Below are positions 17,160-26,022 of a DNA stretch of 64,000 nt, piece by piece. Positions within the stretch are counted from its first letter, which is position 1. Each line of letters begins with the position of its first letter. The notes under the pieces were generated by a model, which worked only from the letters and a program-made list of their open reading frames with translations, made no database searches and was not told where the DNA came from. The DNA is from JAVVXB01 sp036651815 (lineage in GTDB: Bacteria; Bacillota; Clostridia; Christensenellales; CAG-138), in assembly GCA_036651815.1 (NCBI GenBank), contig JAVVXB010000004.1, forward strand, positions 1 to 64,000. Direction: 5' to 3'. Made by a program: the position numbers and the translations under genes.

Positions 17160-18249
17160 CGAAAGCCTCCTGGTGAACCTGTACCATCTGTTCAATGGTA
17201 TATTTTGCAATCATCTCCAAGCTCTTTGTCGAAAATTGTGTGCGCAAGCTATCAGAGGCCAAGACTTCTTTGATGCGTGCGAGCAACATCATGCCATTTT
17301 CAATTGGTACAAGGTATCCATTCTTGCCATTTTTCACAAGCTCGAGACCGGCATTGCAATGATCTGTGGTAATCACCGGCAGTGCGTTTGCCATCGCTTC
17401 ATTAATTACAAGTCCCCACATGTCTTCTCTTGTTGGCAATACAAATACATCAGCCGCAAATAACCAATGACTTAATTCGGTCTTATTCATAAAGGAAAGA
17501 AAATGCACATTAGAAAGTTCATAGTCGTTTATAATGCGTTGGTATTCCTGTGTTGGCAAACCGCCAATGATATACACACCCGTTTCCCGCGCAAGTTGTC
17601 CGCAGATGGGCAGCAATACATCATACCCTTTACGATGAATAAACTGACCGATGCTCAGTACCACGGCATGGTACGGAATCCCCAGCATTTTCTTCATGCT
17701 CTGTTTCTGAGCAAATGAAGGGACATCCGTAAGCAGATCACACGTATGCAGAGACGTAAATGGATATCGTACCAGACGGCTTGAACTTGCGCCATAATGT
17801 AAAAACACTTCATCTGCCGCCGCACCGGAGGAAAACAGGCGTGTTGCCCCCCGTATAATCAAGCGTTTTACCAATCGTTTCAATAGGTTCTCATTAGAGC
17901 GTACAACTCCGCCATCAATTTCTATATCATAGGGAATGTTGAGCAACCGCATTTTGATCAGCGCAGCTGTCTCAGTATAATATCCATAGCTTGTAGCGAC
18001 GATGTGATCATACGCTCCGCGCTTGATATAGCGAAAAACACGCCTGTTAATATGCGTTTCCTGAATATCCCCTTCACTCAAAAAAACAGAACGAAAGTGC
18101 TTCACCTGATCCTCATTCCAATTGAACCGTACCCCAGCCGCGCGCTTTGCCTCAAAAACCACGGTCAACTCGCAAACCTGTCCAAGCGCATTGAAAAAAT
18201 CAATTCGATATGGAGCTGGAATATTGGAAATGAATAGTACTTTCTTCAT
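17143..18249 (-). CDS. Glycosyltransferase family 4 protein
   Basis: GT-B fold transferase of 368 aa. It shows an N-terminal NIPAPYRIDFF motif, IGQFIHRKGYDVLL in the second domain, and the C-terminal donor-binding motif PTREDMWGLVINEAMA (E-x7-E type). It likely transfers a sugar from a nucleotide donor to a surface glycan; the substrate is not visible. ATG 18249 overlaps the previous gene by ATGA. It is followed by larE with a 17-nt overlap, so the lar genes share the transcript. Confidence 0.85.
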   Translation of the reverse strand: MKKVLFISNIPAPYRIDFFNALGQVCELTVVFEAKRAAGVRFNWNEDQVKHFRSVFLSEGDIQETHINRRVFRYIKRGAYDHIVATSYGYYTETAALIKMRLLNIPYDIEIDGGVVRSNENLLKRLVKRLIIRGATRLFSSGAAADEVFLHYGASSSRLVRYPFTSLHTCDLLTDVPSFAQKQSMKKMLGIPYHAVVLSIGQFIHRKGYDVLLPICGQLARETGVYIIGGLPTQEYQRIINDYELSNVHFLSFMNKTELSHWLFAADVFVLPTREDMWGLVINEAMANALPVITTDHCNAGLELVKNGKNGYLVPIENGMMLLARIKEVLASDSLRTQFSTKSLEMIAKYTIEQMVQVHQEAFDAERT

Positions 18250-19361
18250 TGCGCCATAAGCTCCCAATATAATTTTTGCAATTTTTCCGCCTCATTATCA
18301 ATGTCATAACCGGCAGCCCGAAATGGTTCATCAGTCAGAGTCCGATTATAGGCTGGCTGTTGCACCGTTAGCGCACGTACCCAGGCATCCGGCATTTGCA
18401 ACGGCAGATAGGTACAGTCCGTTACAAATGTTTCTTTTTGTGGCACATCTGTGGAAGCAATGCAGTGCAACCCATTTCGCTGTGCTTCGATAAGCACGAT
18501 ACCAAGTCCCTCAAATCGGGAAGGAAGCACAAACGTATCAAATGTACTCATAAGCTGTGGCACATCGTTTCGAAAGCCGGTCAGCAACACATGATTTTGA
18601 AGGCCTTTGAGGGCAATTATCGTCTCCAATTTAGCACGTTCCAATCCGTCACCGACACACATCAGCATCGTTTTAGGACACTTTTTCAATATTTCTGGCA
18701 GGATAGACAATAAAAATTCTTGATTCTTTTGATAATCATATCGGCCAACATGACCGATTACAAACTGTTCGTTCAAAGCAAACTCGCTGCGCAGACGTGT
18801 ACGCACAGTTTCGTCATAGCGAAAATGTCCAAGTTCAATCGCGTTTTTAATAATGGTTACGCTTCCAGCATCAAAATTTGTGTCACCATAGAGAAACCTT
18901 CCCGCTGCTTCCGAGCAGGCAAACAGTGCTGTAGCCATTTTTGGAATTCGATTTGCCGTCATGCGGTGTAGCCCTATTCGAATCGGGTCTGTTGTCAAAA
19001 ATTGGGTGTTATGGCTATGGGAAATACGCACCGGAATCCCCGCTTTTTTGGCAAGGGCTAATACATATCCGTTCATGCCATCCATATGCGCATGAACAAT
19101 GTCATATCCACCAGAGAATGTAGCAAGCAACATTCTGCGGTTACCGGCGTAATCCGTCCGTTGATATGGTATATGTATGATGTTTGCGCCAAGGGCTAAC
19201 GCATCTTGTTCCCGTGGTCCGCGGTTTGGCCCATGCACTGCAAAGTCCACACGTACCCGTGTCGGATCAAACCGTTGAGCGTAACTTAATAAAAATGTAG
19301 AAATACCGCCAAAATCCAATGAACCGCCGTTTACGTAGAGAATGCGGATAGGTTTGGTCAT
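18246..19361 (-). CDS. Glycosyltransferase family 4 protein (EpsF-like)
   Basis: 371 aa. N-terminal motif GGSLDFGGISTFLLSYA, typical of EpsF-type exopolysaccharide transferases, IGHVGRYDYQKN at the domain junction, and PSRFEGLGIVLIEAQ in the donor site. It overlaps its neighbours by 4 nt on both sides, so all three glycosyltransferases are translationally coupled and probably act on one glycan. Confidence 0.87.
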   Translation of the reverse strand: MTKPIRILYVNGGSLDFGGISTFLLSYAQRFDPTRVRVDFAVHGPNRGPREQDALALGANIIHIPYQRTDYAGNRRMLLATFSGGYDIVHAHMDGMNGYVLALAKKAGIPVRISHSHNTQFLTTDPIRIGLHRMTANRIPKMATALFACSEAAGRFLYGDTNFDAGSVTIIKNAIELGHFRYDETVRTRLRSEFALNEQFVIGHVGRYDYQKNQEFLLSILPEILKKCPKTMLMCVGDGLERAKLETIIALKGLQNHVLLTGFRNDVPQLMSTFDTFVLPSRFEGLGIVLIEAQRNGLHCIASTDVPQKETFVTDCTYLPLQMPDAWVRALTVQQPAYNRTLTDEPFRAAGYDIDNEAEKLQKLYWELMAQ

Positions 19362-20575
19362 AGGGTGTCCTTCCTTTGCTGCTTCGCTCTGGAAAGTGCC
19401 GATGCATACAGATTTTCATAAGCCGCCAGACGTAGATTCTGATCGTATTCCCTGGCGCGAAGCAAGCAATCTTCGCTTGAAAGTGCGCATGCCGTATCGA
19501 TGGCGTGCGCAAGTGCCTCAACATCCCCTGTTGGCACAGATATGCCGCAGAATTGTGTCAGCATTTCTGCGCTGCCACCCGTTTGATAAGTTGCCACGGG
19601 GGTACCGCAGGCAAGTGCCTCAAGATGTGTTGTTGGAAAATTCTCTTCCAACGTGGAATCCACCAATACATCCGCCGCCGTATACCAGGCAGCTAATTCT
19701 TCCGTGCTTCCGGTTCTAGGCAGTCCTAGAATACCATCCGGTACAGCGGCACACTGTTCTTCTGATAGACCTACCAGAACGATTTGATGTTCCTTTGGCA
19801 GCATTTCACGCAGTTTAAAAAAAGTATGCAGTCCTTTGCGTGGCTCCCAGATGTTGGCTACCCCTAGAATGAGCCTACCGTCCGTTAAACCATAGCAGCC
19901 GCGCATGCCGCGTTCCGTTGGGCAGAATACAGATAAATCAATCCCATTTGGCAACACCGATACAGCATATTCCGATAAAAAAGATTGCTTTACAAGCTGA
20001 GAAAGCCAAATGGAAGGGGTCACAATTGTAAGGTCTGGAACATGCGTAAATAGTCGGCGTTTATCTATGTAATTTCGTGCGGAGTTGTCCAATAGCCAGC
20101 GTTCAGGATACTCGTTTTTTTGGGGACAATGTCCGCAGCCGGTCTTCCATCGTTCGCATGCGACAAAATCAAAATAGGGGCAATGCCCCGTAAACGGCCA
20201 GCAATCATGCAACGTCCAAACAACGGGTTTACCGGCACGCTTTAAATAACGGAACAGCATACCAATGTGAATCCAGTATCCATGAATGTTATGCAGGTGA
20301 ATGATATCCGGATCAAGCTTGTTGAGACGCATAATTAAACGTATCGTGGCCAAAACGGATCCAAATCCAGATCGGTCAAACAGACGTGCTTTTGCCACGT
20401 GAGCAGCAATTTCGAAAGAACATTCAATCCGCTGGCATGGCACATCCGATGGACCAATTCCCCGCCCATAAAATATGATTGCTTCATGTCCGGCTGCATT
20501 TAAAACACGCGCAGTGTTGCAAGCAATTTTACCGGTGCTGCCGTAGCAGACGCTGTTGAGTATACAGATTTTCAT
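19358..20575 (-). CDS. Glycosyltransferase family 4 protein (colanic-acid-type)
   Basis: 405 aa. It has N-terminal GSTGKI, a Cys-rich insert around TLHDCWPFTGHC and TGCGHCPQ, and the donor motif STLEENFPTTHLEALACGTP. This insert is common in WcaC-like exopolysaccharide transferases. First gene of the minus-strand run that continues into larEBC. No ribosome-binding site is seen before ATG 20575; a -10 box ends 8 nt upstream. Confidence 0.87.
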   Translation of the reverse strand: MKICILNSVCYGSTGKIACNTARVLNAAGHEAIIFYGRGIGPSDVPCQRIECSFEIAAHVAKARLFDRSGFGSVLATIRLIMRLNKLDPDIIHLHNIHGYWIHIGMLFRYLKRAGKPVVWTLHDCWPFTGHCPYFDFVACERWKTGCGHCPQKNEYPERWLLDNSARNYIDKRRLFTHVPDLTIVTPSIWLSQLVKQSFLSEYAVSVLPNGIDLSVFCPTERGMRGCYGLTDGRLILGVANIWEPRKGLHTFFKLREMLPKEHQIVLVGLSEEQCAAVPDGILGLPRTGSTEELAAWYTAADVLVDSTLEENFPTTHLEALACGTPVATYQTGGSAEMLTQFCGISVPTGDVEALAHAIDTACALSSEDCLLRAREYDQNLRLAAYENLYASALSRAKQQRKDTL

Positions 20576-20583
20576 ATTGTTTT

Positions 20584-20592
20584 ATTTTATCA
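20584..20592 (-). promoter_or_regulatory. Extended -10 promoter of the glycosyltransferase-lar operon
   Basis: Minus strand TGA-TAAAAT (20592-20584), 8 nt before the start codon. The -35 region is weak (TATACA with an 18-bp spacer). Its position implies a leaderless or nearly leaderless mRNA. Confidence 0.5.
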
Positions 20593-20750
20593 CAATTACA
20601 AGTGCTTTGTATACAGCTTGCAAATTGGATCGATTATCCGAAAAGCAAGGAAATGTGAGATAATTATCCTCGTTTATGATCGTCTTAATAATTTGTTTTT
20701 TAATCGCCCATATTATACAAACAAAACGTTGCTTTAACGCCTATGCACTG

Positions 20751-21140
20751 TCAGAAATCTCTAAAGCCTTGTCCGCTATGCGTTTCATTTTGAAGACGGC
20801 GTGCAATCGTATATAAAAACTCCTTGTTTCCGGGCGGACATGTTTCTCGATTGATAAAGAGTTGATTCAAACGCTTTTGATTACCGTATATCCAAATTGC
20901 TCGAATTTCTTCGCGAATATTCCGCTCAATGCGTGCTGACTTTGTATTGCAAAGCGTTGCAATCATCGGATACAATACCCGTGTAGTGCTGATCACCTGA
21001 TCTTCTTTTATGATAATTTCTAACGCGCAAGCCATCTGGATATAACCAAGCCGCCCAGTCGGCGCGCCTAAATTCAGCAGTTCTTGTTCGATTTTTGCTC
21101 GCACCGTTTTTTCCGCTTCCAAATTATATACTCCCTTCAT
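20751..21140 (-). CDS. Stand-alone Spo0A C-terminal domain protein
   Basis: 129-aa protein matching only the DNA-binding half of Spo0A. LGAPTGRLGYIQM, RVLYPMIATLCNT and the recognition-helix region ARIERNIREEIRAIW line up with the sporulation regulator's C-terminal domain. There is no phosphoacceptor receiver domain, so it cannot be switched on by phosphorylation in the Spo0A manner. It may bind 0A-box-like sites constitutively or act as a competitor. TTG 21122 has a better ribosome-binding site (GGGAG) than ATG 21140 and may be the true start. Divergent from the alcohol dehydrogenase gene. Confidence 0.8.
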   Translation of the reverse strand: MKGVYNLEAEKTVRAKIEQELLNLGAPTGRLGYIQMACALEIIIKEDQVISTTRVLYPMIATLCNTKSARIERNIREEIRAIWIYGNQKRLNQLFINRETCPPGNKEFLYTIARRLQNETHSGQGFRDF

Positions 21141-21297
21141 CCATTTTATAATATGACAATAACTGGAATAAATATATTTTTCAATATTTTCCTAAATTTT
21201 CGAGTTTATCCGCAATAATCCATAAAATAGCGCGTTATTTCGCTATCGTCAGTTGCTTTCATTGCTCAATATATATCAATATTTTCTTATAAAACAG

Positions 21298-21326
21298 TTG
21301 CACATTTTAAAAACACGCGCTAACAT
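21298..21326 (+). promoter_or_regulatory. Probable promoter of the alcohol dehydrogenase gene
   Basis: TTGCAC (21298-21303), 17-bp spacer, TAACAT (21321-21326), about 70 bp before the start. The surrounding 250 bp is AT-rich and includes a small hairpin ATAGCG-N8-CGCTAT (21227-21246) of unknown role. Confidence 0.5.
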
Positions 21327-21396
21327 ATATGCGTATATATATCTTCTCAGATTTTCTTACGATCCTTATTTATCATTCGAGAGGCGGTGTTTTTTA

Positions 21397-22602
21397 ATGT
21401 TCTGGAAGCTAAAAAAAGCATGGTATCGTTTTTTTCAGTTTTTACTAACACGCTGTGAATATCTCATGGTGTGGCGACAGCCGGAACTTTTAAAAGGTGC
21501 CGGTATGGTCAGACAGCTGCCCGCTTTTGTTCTATCCAAGGGTATTCAAAAAGTCCTCATCATTACGGATGGCGTGCTCAGCAAGCTTGGTTTGCTCAAC
21601 GGAATGTTGGAAGTCTGCAAGAAAATCGGCCTTGATTATGTGATCTTTGATGGGGTAGAGCCAAATCCTTCAATTGATAATATTGAACAAGCACGCAAGT
21701 TATATGTGGGCAGTGGTTGCCAAGGGATCATCGCGTTCGGCGGAGGTTCTTCAATGGATTGTGCAAAGGCAGCCGGCGCTCGCGTTGTCAAGCCAAATCA
21801 AAGTATAGGCCAGATGGGCGGCGTTTTCCGTGTGCTTAAAAAACTTCCACCGCTTTTTGCGGTGCCTACTACTGCTGGAACCGGTTCTGAAACAACGCTG
21901 GCCGCAGTTGTCACCGACCGTAGCACGCACCATAAATATGCCATACAAGATCTTTGTTTAATTCCCCGTTATGCTGTGTTGGATCCGGAGCTGACCGTTG
22001 GCCTTCCACCACATATCACATCCACCACAGGGGCGGATGCCTTATGCCATGCAGTGGAGGCTTATACCAACCGATTTGCACCCCAATATACGGATCGGCT
22101 TGCCGAAAAGGCTGTTCGGTTAATATTTGATAATTTGGAGACGGCTTATCATGACGGCACCAATCTGGAAGCACGAGAACACATGCTCGTTGCCTCCTAC
22201 TATGCAGGCGCGGCATTTACGAGGGCATGTGTTGGCAATGTTCATGCCATCGCACATACATTAGGTGGATTGTATGGCACACCCCATGGTTTGGCGAACG
22301 CCGTGATTCTGCCATATGTACTGGAAGACTACGGTTCGGCAGTATATCAAAAACTGGCACGGCTTGCAGAAATTATTGATCTGCCTGGCAATGATGACGA
22401 GGAGAAAGCAAAAGCGTTTATCCGGGAGATACGCCGCATGAATCAGGACATGAATATTGTTGATAAATTGAATTGCATTCAGCAACACGATATTCCGCAG
22501 ATGATACAATGGGCCATGCAGGAAGCGAACCCACTCTACCCTGTTCCGGTCATCTGGGGGCCGCAAGAATTTGCAAGAATCATTGAGCGTATTCGTGTAT
22601 AG
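21397..22602 (+). CDS. Iron-containing alcohol dehydrogenase
   Basis: Group III (Fe-type) NAD(P)H-dependent alcohol/aldehyde dehydrogenase, 401 aa. Nucleotide-binding GGGSSMD, PTTAGTGSE, and the metal ligands in HAVEAYTN and AIAHTLGGLYGTPHGLANA are all present. The start at 21397 follows GAGAGG by about 10 nt; upstream in-frame ATGs fall in AT-rich non-coding sequence overlapping the promoter. The basic, aromatic N terminus (MFWKLKKAWYRFF) is typical of one clostridial subgroup. Substrate not evident; fermentative aldehyde reduction is likely. Confidence 0.92.
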   Translation: MFWKLKKAWYRFFQFLLTRCEYLMVWRQPELLKGAGMVRQLPAFVLSKGIQKVLIITDGVLSKLGLLNGMLEVCKKIGLDYVIFDGVEPNPSIDNIEQARKLYVGSGCQGIIAFGGGSSMDCAKAAGARVVKPNQSIGQMGGVFRVLKKLPPLFAVPTTAGTGSETTLAAVVTDRSTHHKYAIQDLCLIPRYAVLDPELTVGLPPHITSTTGADALCHAVEAYTNRFAPQYTDRLAEKAVRLIFDNLETAYHDGTNLEAREHMLVASYYAGAAFTRACVGNVHAIAHTLGGLYGTPHGLANAVILPYVLEDYGSAVYQKLARLAEIIDLPGNDDEEKAKAFIREIRRMNQDMNIVDKLNCIQQHDIPQMIQWAMQEANPLYPVPVIWGPQEFARIIERIRV

Positions 22603-23003
22603 TCGCAGACAGCGGATCGGATATCATCGCAAAATTGGTGCAGTTTAATAAGTTGTTCAAAATGCGATATGTTTGTACCAAAGATTGTGATGCTTTTATT
22701 ATGCAGATTTCAAGATAATATACATAGCCACCGTTGTTTGCTCGTTTGAATCTTTCGAATTTTTGCGATTCATTCCGTTTTCAGATTGTTTATGATTCGG
22801 CTCCCATTACGTTTTTCTATTACCGCCACTGCTGGAATGAGCGCCGGCTTTTCGTACAGCCGTTAAGTACCTTTTCTACTATGCATTATTCCTTGAAAAA
22901 GTTTGCACGGTTTCTTACTCCTAAATAGACTATCCGATCGCAGAAAACTGAAACACTGAAAGTAATATGGGTCATGGACCAAATCTGATAGCACAAATGC
23001 TGG
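22603..23003. other. Non-coding spacer of about 400 bp
   Basis: Between the alcohol dehydrogenase stop and the end of the ABC ATPase gene (tail to tail). I see no convincing gene, tRNA, terminator or repeat. A 64-codon plus-strand frame at 22734 has no ribosome-binding site and no recognisable motif. Confidence 0.5.
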
Positions 23004-23561
23004 TTATTGGATGGTCAAATACTGTTCTGCACGCAGTAGTTCAGCTTCTGTATGGTCATGCGTGACTACAATTACTGGCAGCTGTGTCGCGAGAATACTA
23101 TCGGCGACCATTTTTTTAGCAACCTCATCCAAACCGTTGAATGGTTCATCCAACAATAACAAATCTCCGCCATAGGCCAGTGCTCGTCCAAGCGCCACCC
23201 GCCGCTTCATCCCGCCGGACAACGCTGCGGGACGTTGATTAGCAGCGCCAATAAGTCCAATTTGTTCCAAATACTTTTGTGCCGATTGCTGGTCAGATAC
23301 AATCGCGATATTCTCAAGCGCCGTCAACCAAGGAAGCAGCCGATCCTCTTGAAAAACAACTGCGATTTTTAATGCTTCCAATCCATTGATCCTGCCGTAA
23401 TCTGGGCGTATCAATCCCACGAGAACTCGCAACAGCGTCGTCTTTCCGCTACCGGATGGGCCGAATATCGCTGTTGTACCGTTGAACGGAATTGACGCGG
23501 AAAAGTGATTTAGAATCAAATGTGTTCCGTACTGTACGGTAATATCGTTCAGCTCAATCAT
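23004..23561 (-). CDS. ABC transporter ATP-binding protein (NitT/TauT type)
   Basis: Short ATPase of 185 aa; relatives are usually about 240-260. It has Walker A GPSGSGKTT (residues 35-43), a Q-loop in VVFQEDRLLPW, signature LSGGMKRR, Walker B LLLLDEPFNGLD and the switch His in VVTHD. The EDRLLPW sequence is typical of nitrate/sulfonate/taurine-like importers. It overlaps the permease gene by 8 nt and is last in the operon. It lacks most of the usual C-terminal extension but keeps every catalytic motif. Confidence 0.9.
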   Translation of the reverse strand: MIELNDITVQYGTHLILNHFSASIPFNGTTAIFGPSGSGKTTLLRVLVGLIRPDYGRINGLEALKIAVVFQEDRLLPWLTALENIAIVSDQQSAQKYLEQIGLIGAANQRPAALSGGMKRRVALGRALAYGGDLLLLDEPFNGLDEVAKKMVADSILATQLPVIVVTHDHTEAELLRAEQYLTIQ

Positions 23562-24306
23562 GACGAATCCTCCGCATCAGTGAAACCAGTAGCCACTCAA
23601 GCAGCATGGACAGTAGAATAACAAGAAGCGTCCATGCAAATAGATCCACCGTTTCCAGATTTAACTTTGATTGATAGAGCTGATACCCCACAGATGCTTT
23701 CGGTAGGGCAATAATCTCTGCTGCAACGCCGGATTTCCACGCGAACCCGAGCGCTGTTGTGCAGGCAGCCAGAAATTGGGGTAAGGCAGATGGAACATAG
23801 ATTGTTCTCCAAGTCTTGATCCATCCGAATCGATAGACATAAGCCATTTCTAATAATTGCCCATCCGTATGCAGAATGCCTTCCAACACATTGGTCCATA
23901 CGATCGGCAGCACCATCAGAAACGCAATGAATAACGGTACCATGCCGGATGGAAACCAGAGTAATGCCAAAAGAATAAAGGACGTCACCGGCGTTGCCTT
24001 GACGATGCTCTTGAGCGGAGACAGCAGCGCGCAAGCAAAGGAAAATCTGGCGCAAATGATTGCCAGAAATACCCCGGCGGCAACACCCAGCACGTATCCC
24101 GCCATGATGCGTGTCAATGTTAGTCCCGCCAGCCGCCAGCTTTCCCAGCGTGTCAGTAATGCAAAGAATCGGCCGATGGTTGCCCAGGGGGACGGCAGCA
24201 GCAATTCCTTTCCAATCAGCAAGCTGATGCCGCCCCATATCGCAAGATACACGGCGGCAATCAGAAAGTATTGTGATGGATTTAAATGTTTTTTCATGCG
24301 CTGCAC
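23554..24306 (-). CDS. ABC transporter permease (NitT/TauT type)
   Basis: Inner-membrane permease of 250 aa with about six hydrophobic segments. The EAA-like coupling loop is near LEMAYVYRFGWIKTWRTIYVPSALP, the usual contact with the ATPase. Start may be GTG 24306 or ATG 24297; neither has a strong ribosome-binding site. It lies between the binding-protein and ATPase genes. Confidence 0.9.
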   Translation of the reverse strand: MQRMKKHLNPSQYFLIAAVYLAIWGGISLLIGKELLLPSPWATIGRFFALLTRWESWRLAGLTLTRIMAGYVLGVAAGVFLAIICARFSFACALLSPLKSIVKATPVTSFILLALLWFPSGMVPLFIAFLMVLPIVWTNVLEGILHTDGQLLEMAYVYRFGWIKTWRTIYVPSALPQFLAACTTALGFAWKSGVAAEIIALPKASVGYQLYQSKLNLETVDLFAWTLLVILLSMLLEWLLVSLMRRIRHD

Positions 24307-24331
24307 TCAATCAGTACCCTGTCTGCATTGT

Positions 24332-25261
24332 TTACTTTGCATACAATGCATCGTCCGGAAGCTTTCCACCAATGGATTTCGGATTTGCTTGAAACAGAAT
24401 TTCCAACATAGCCGATGCCATCGTTTTCATTTCGTCACCCGTTACGCATACGATATTACAACTTGGAATTGCTTTGGCAGCGATCGCTTCCGAAGGCAAA
24501 ATTGATAAATCAGCAATTATCTTCGCAGAGTCTGCCTGCATATTAACTTTTTCAACAGAAGAACCGCAGTCTGTAATGAACTGTGCAATTGTCTGTGGAT
24601 GCGCATCATAAAACGCTTTGTTGGCGATATAACAGCCTTGAACCAGCTTTTGGCCGGTAACTGCTTCCCATTCGGTATTGAGATCCAACGCAATGCGCGT
24701 TTTCTCATTTTTTAATTGCACCACCGTTACATTGGGTTCAGGCAGCATGCCAATATTCGCTTCTCCGCTGGCCAGCATGGTCGCCAAGGCAGCATGTTCG
24801 CCCACATACGTTACGTTGACATCCGTCAAACCGTTTTTCTCGAGCAGATAGTTGAGTACATATTCCGGTGTGCTACCCTGCCCGGTTGCGTAAATGTTTT
24901 TCCCAGCTAAATCGCCAATGGTCTGGATAGTATCACCATTTTCCAGCACATACAATACACCGAGCGTATTGACGGCAATCATCACGGTATTGCCCGCGGT
25001 CTTATTGTACAGCGTAGAAGCCAGATTGATCGGTACCGCAGCAATATCGATCTCGCCATTGATAAATTTTCCGATCACGGCGTCTGGCGCATCGTACAGG
25101 TCGATCTGATACCGTTCAGAGCCGTCTTGCATCATGTAGGCAAGTCCCATACCCGTTGGTCCCTTCAAAGCCGCTACACGTGTGACCACGGCCTCCTCTT
25201 TTTTACAGCCAAACGTTAGCAGCATGCAGACACACAATATCAATGCGATTGTTTTTTTCAT
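24332..25261 (-). CDS. ABC transporter substrate-binding lipoprotein
   Basis: 309 aa with a signal peptide (MKKTIALILCVCMLLTFGC) and probable lipid-anchor Cys at about residue 19. The body resembles NMT1/SsuA-like binding proteins (GPTGMGLAYM, GEIDIAAVPINLASTLYN, ATGQGSTPEYVLNYLL). The ligand cannot be told from sequence. ATG 25261 overlaps the regulator stop by 4 nt and has GGAAG upstream. Forms an importer with the next two genes. Confidence 0.88.
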   Translation of the reverse strand: MKKTIALILCVCMLLTFGCKKEEAVVTRVAALKGPTGMGLAYMMQDGSERYQIDLYDAPDAVIGKFINGEIDIAAVPINLASTLYNKTAGNTVMIAVNTLGVLYVLENGDTIQTIGDLAGKNIYATGQGSTPEYVLNYLLEKNGLTDVNVTYVGEHAALATMLASGEANIGMLPEPNVTVVQLKNEKTRIALDLNTEWEAVTGQKLVQGCYIANKAFYDAHPQTIAQFITDCGSSVEKVNMQADSAKIIADLSILPSEAIAAKAIPSCNIVCVTGDEMKTMASAMLEILFQANPKSIGGKLPDDALYAK

Positions 25262-25932
25262 ATGATTTCTTCCTTTCCTTTGCATAAACGTATGATTTTT
25301 CCATCCTTTACAAGATGTCCCGAACGCTCCAGTTTATCTAATGAACGATATAGCGTTGTACGACTGATGCAGAGTGCGTCACTCAACGCACTGATGCTGT
25401 ATTCCGGCGTATAGATTCCGTTTACTGCGCATCGCTGAATGTACAACAGTACCCGATCCTCAACATTGCCCTGCGCAAAGCCATCAATTCGAGCGCTTAG
25501 AAATCGTATTCGAGCCGTCAAATAGGACATGTAGTTTTCTGCAATCTGAGTATTTTCGCGCATCATTGCTTTCACTGCACTTTCAGAAATCATTACCGCC
25601 CACGTACTCTCCAATGCGCGGATCGTTGCAACATAGATCTTGCCTGCGCCAAAGAGTGACGCGGCACCAAAGAGTTCCCCCGCGTGCAGTACGCTCATCA
25701 ACATGCTGGCTTCTCCCCCATCCTTCAGAACACTGGCACGTCCATAGGTAAGAAAACCAAGGCAACGTTCAAATCCATCCCTTGAACAAATCGTCTCCCC
25801 TTTTTCAAAATGACAAACAAAAACGCCTTCCCGTGAAAGCTGCGCGGTAACCGTTTGCTCCGGAACCTGATAAAACAGCGGCGTTTTCAGCGCCACCGCT
25901 AGATAAGATTCCGGATTTTTAGAACGGCTCAT
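25258..25932 (-). CDS. Crp/Fnr-family transcription regulator
   Basis: 224 aa: a cyclic-nucleotide-binding-like beta barrel (about 30-125, with GELFGAASLFG) and a C-terminal HTH_Crp domain (ISALSDALCISRTTLYRSLDKLERSG). No Fnr-type N-terminal Cys cluster is evident. It is the first gene of the importer operon, so it probably controls uptake in response to the imported compound or a metabolite. Confidence 0.88.
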   Translation of the reverse strand: MSRSKNPESYLAVALKTPLFYQVPEQTVTAQLSREGVFVCHFEKGETICSRDGFERCLGFLTYGRASVLKDGGEASMLMSVLHAGELFGAASLFGAGKIYVATIRALESTWAVMISESAVKAMMRENTQIAENYMSYLTARIRFLSARIDGFAQGNVEDRVLLYIQRCAVNGIYTPEYSISALSDALCISRTTLYRSLDKLERSGHLVKDGKIIRLCKGKEEII

Positions 25933-25986
25933 CGCGTTATTCTCGATTCTGTCTCATATGGTACAGTATTTCTAATTATTATACGG

Positions 25987-26015
25987 TTGTCACCAGACTT
26001 TGTCAATGATATAAT
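25987..26015 (+). promoter_or_regulatory. exoA promoter (consensus, extended -10)
   Basis: TTGTCA (25987-25992), 17-bp spacer ending in TGA, TATAAT (26010-26015). The ATG follows after 7 nt, where transcription should start. The TTG that begins the longest reading frame is part of the -35 box and cannot be the start codon. Confidence 0.85.
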
Positions 26016-26022
26016 GCAATAC

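Noticed and set aside
20659..20668. GATAATTATC as a Fur-type box
   Set aside because: Only a 10-bp palindrome in AT-rich DNA with no iron genes nearby; too weak to call.
22734..22928. 64-codon plus-strand frame in the spacer after the alcohol dehydrogenase
   Set aside because: No ribosome-binding site, no promoter at a suitable distance and no protein-like pattern.
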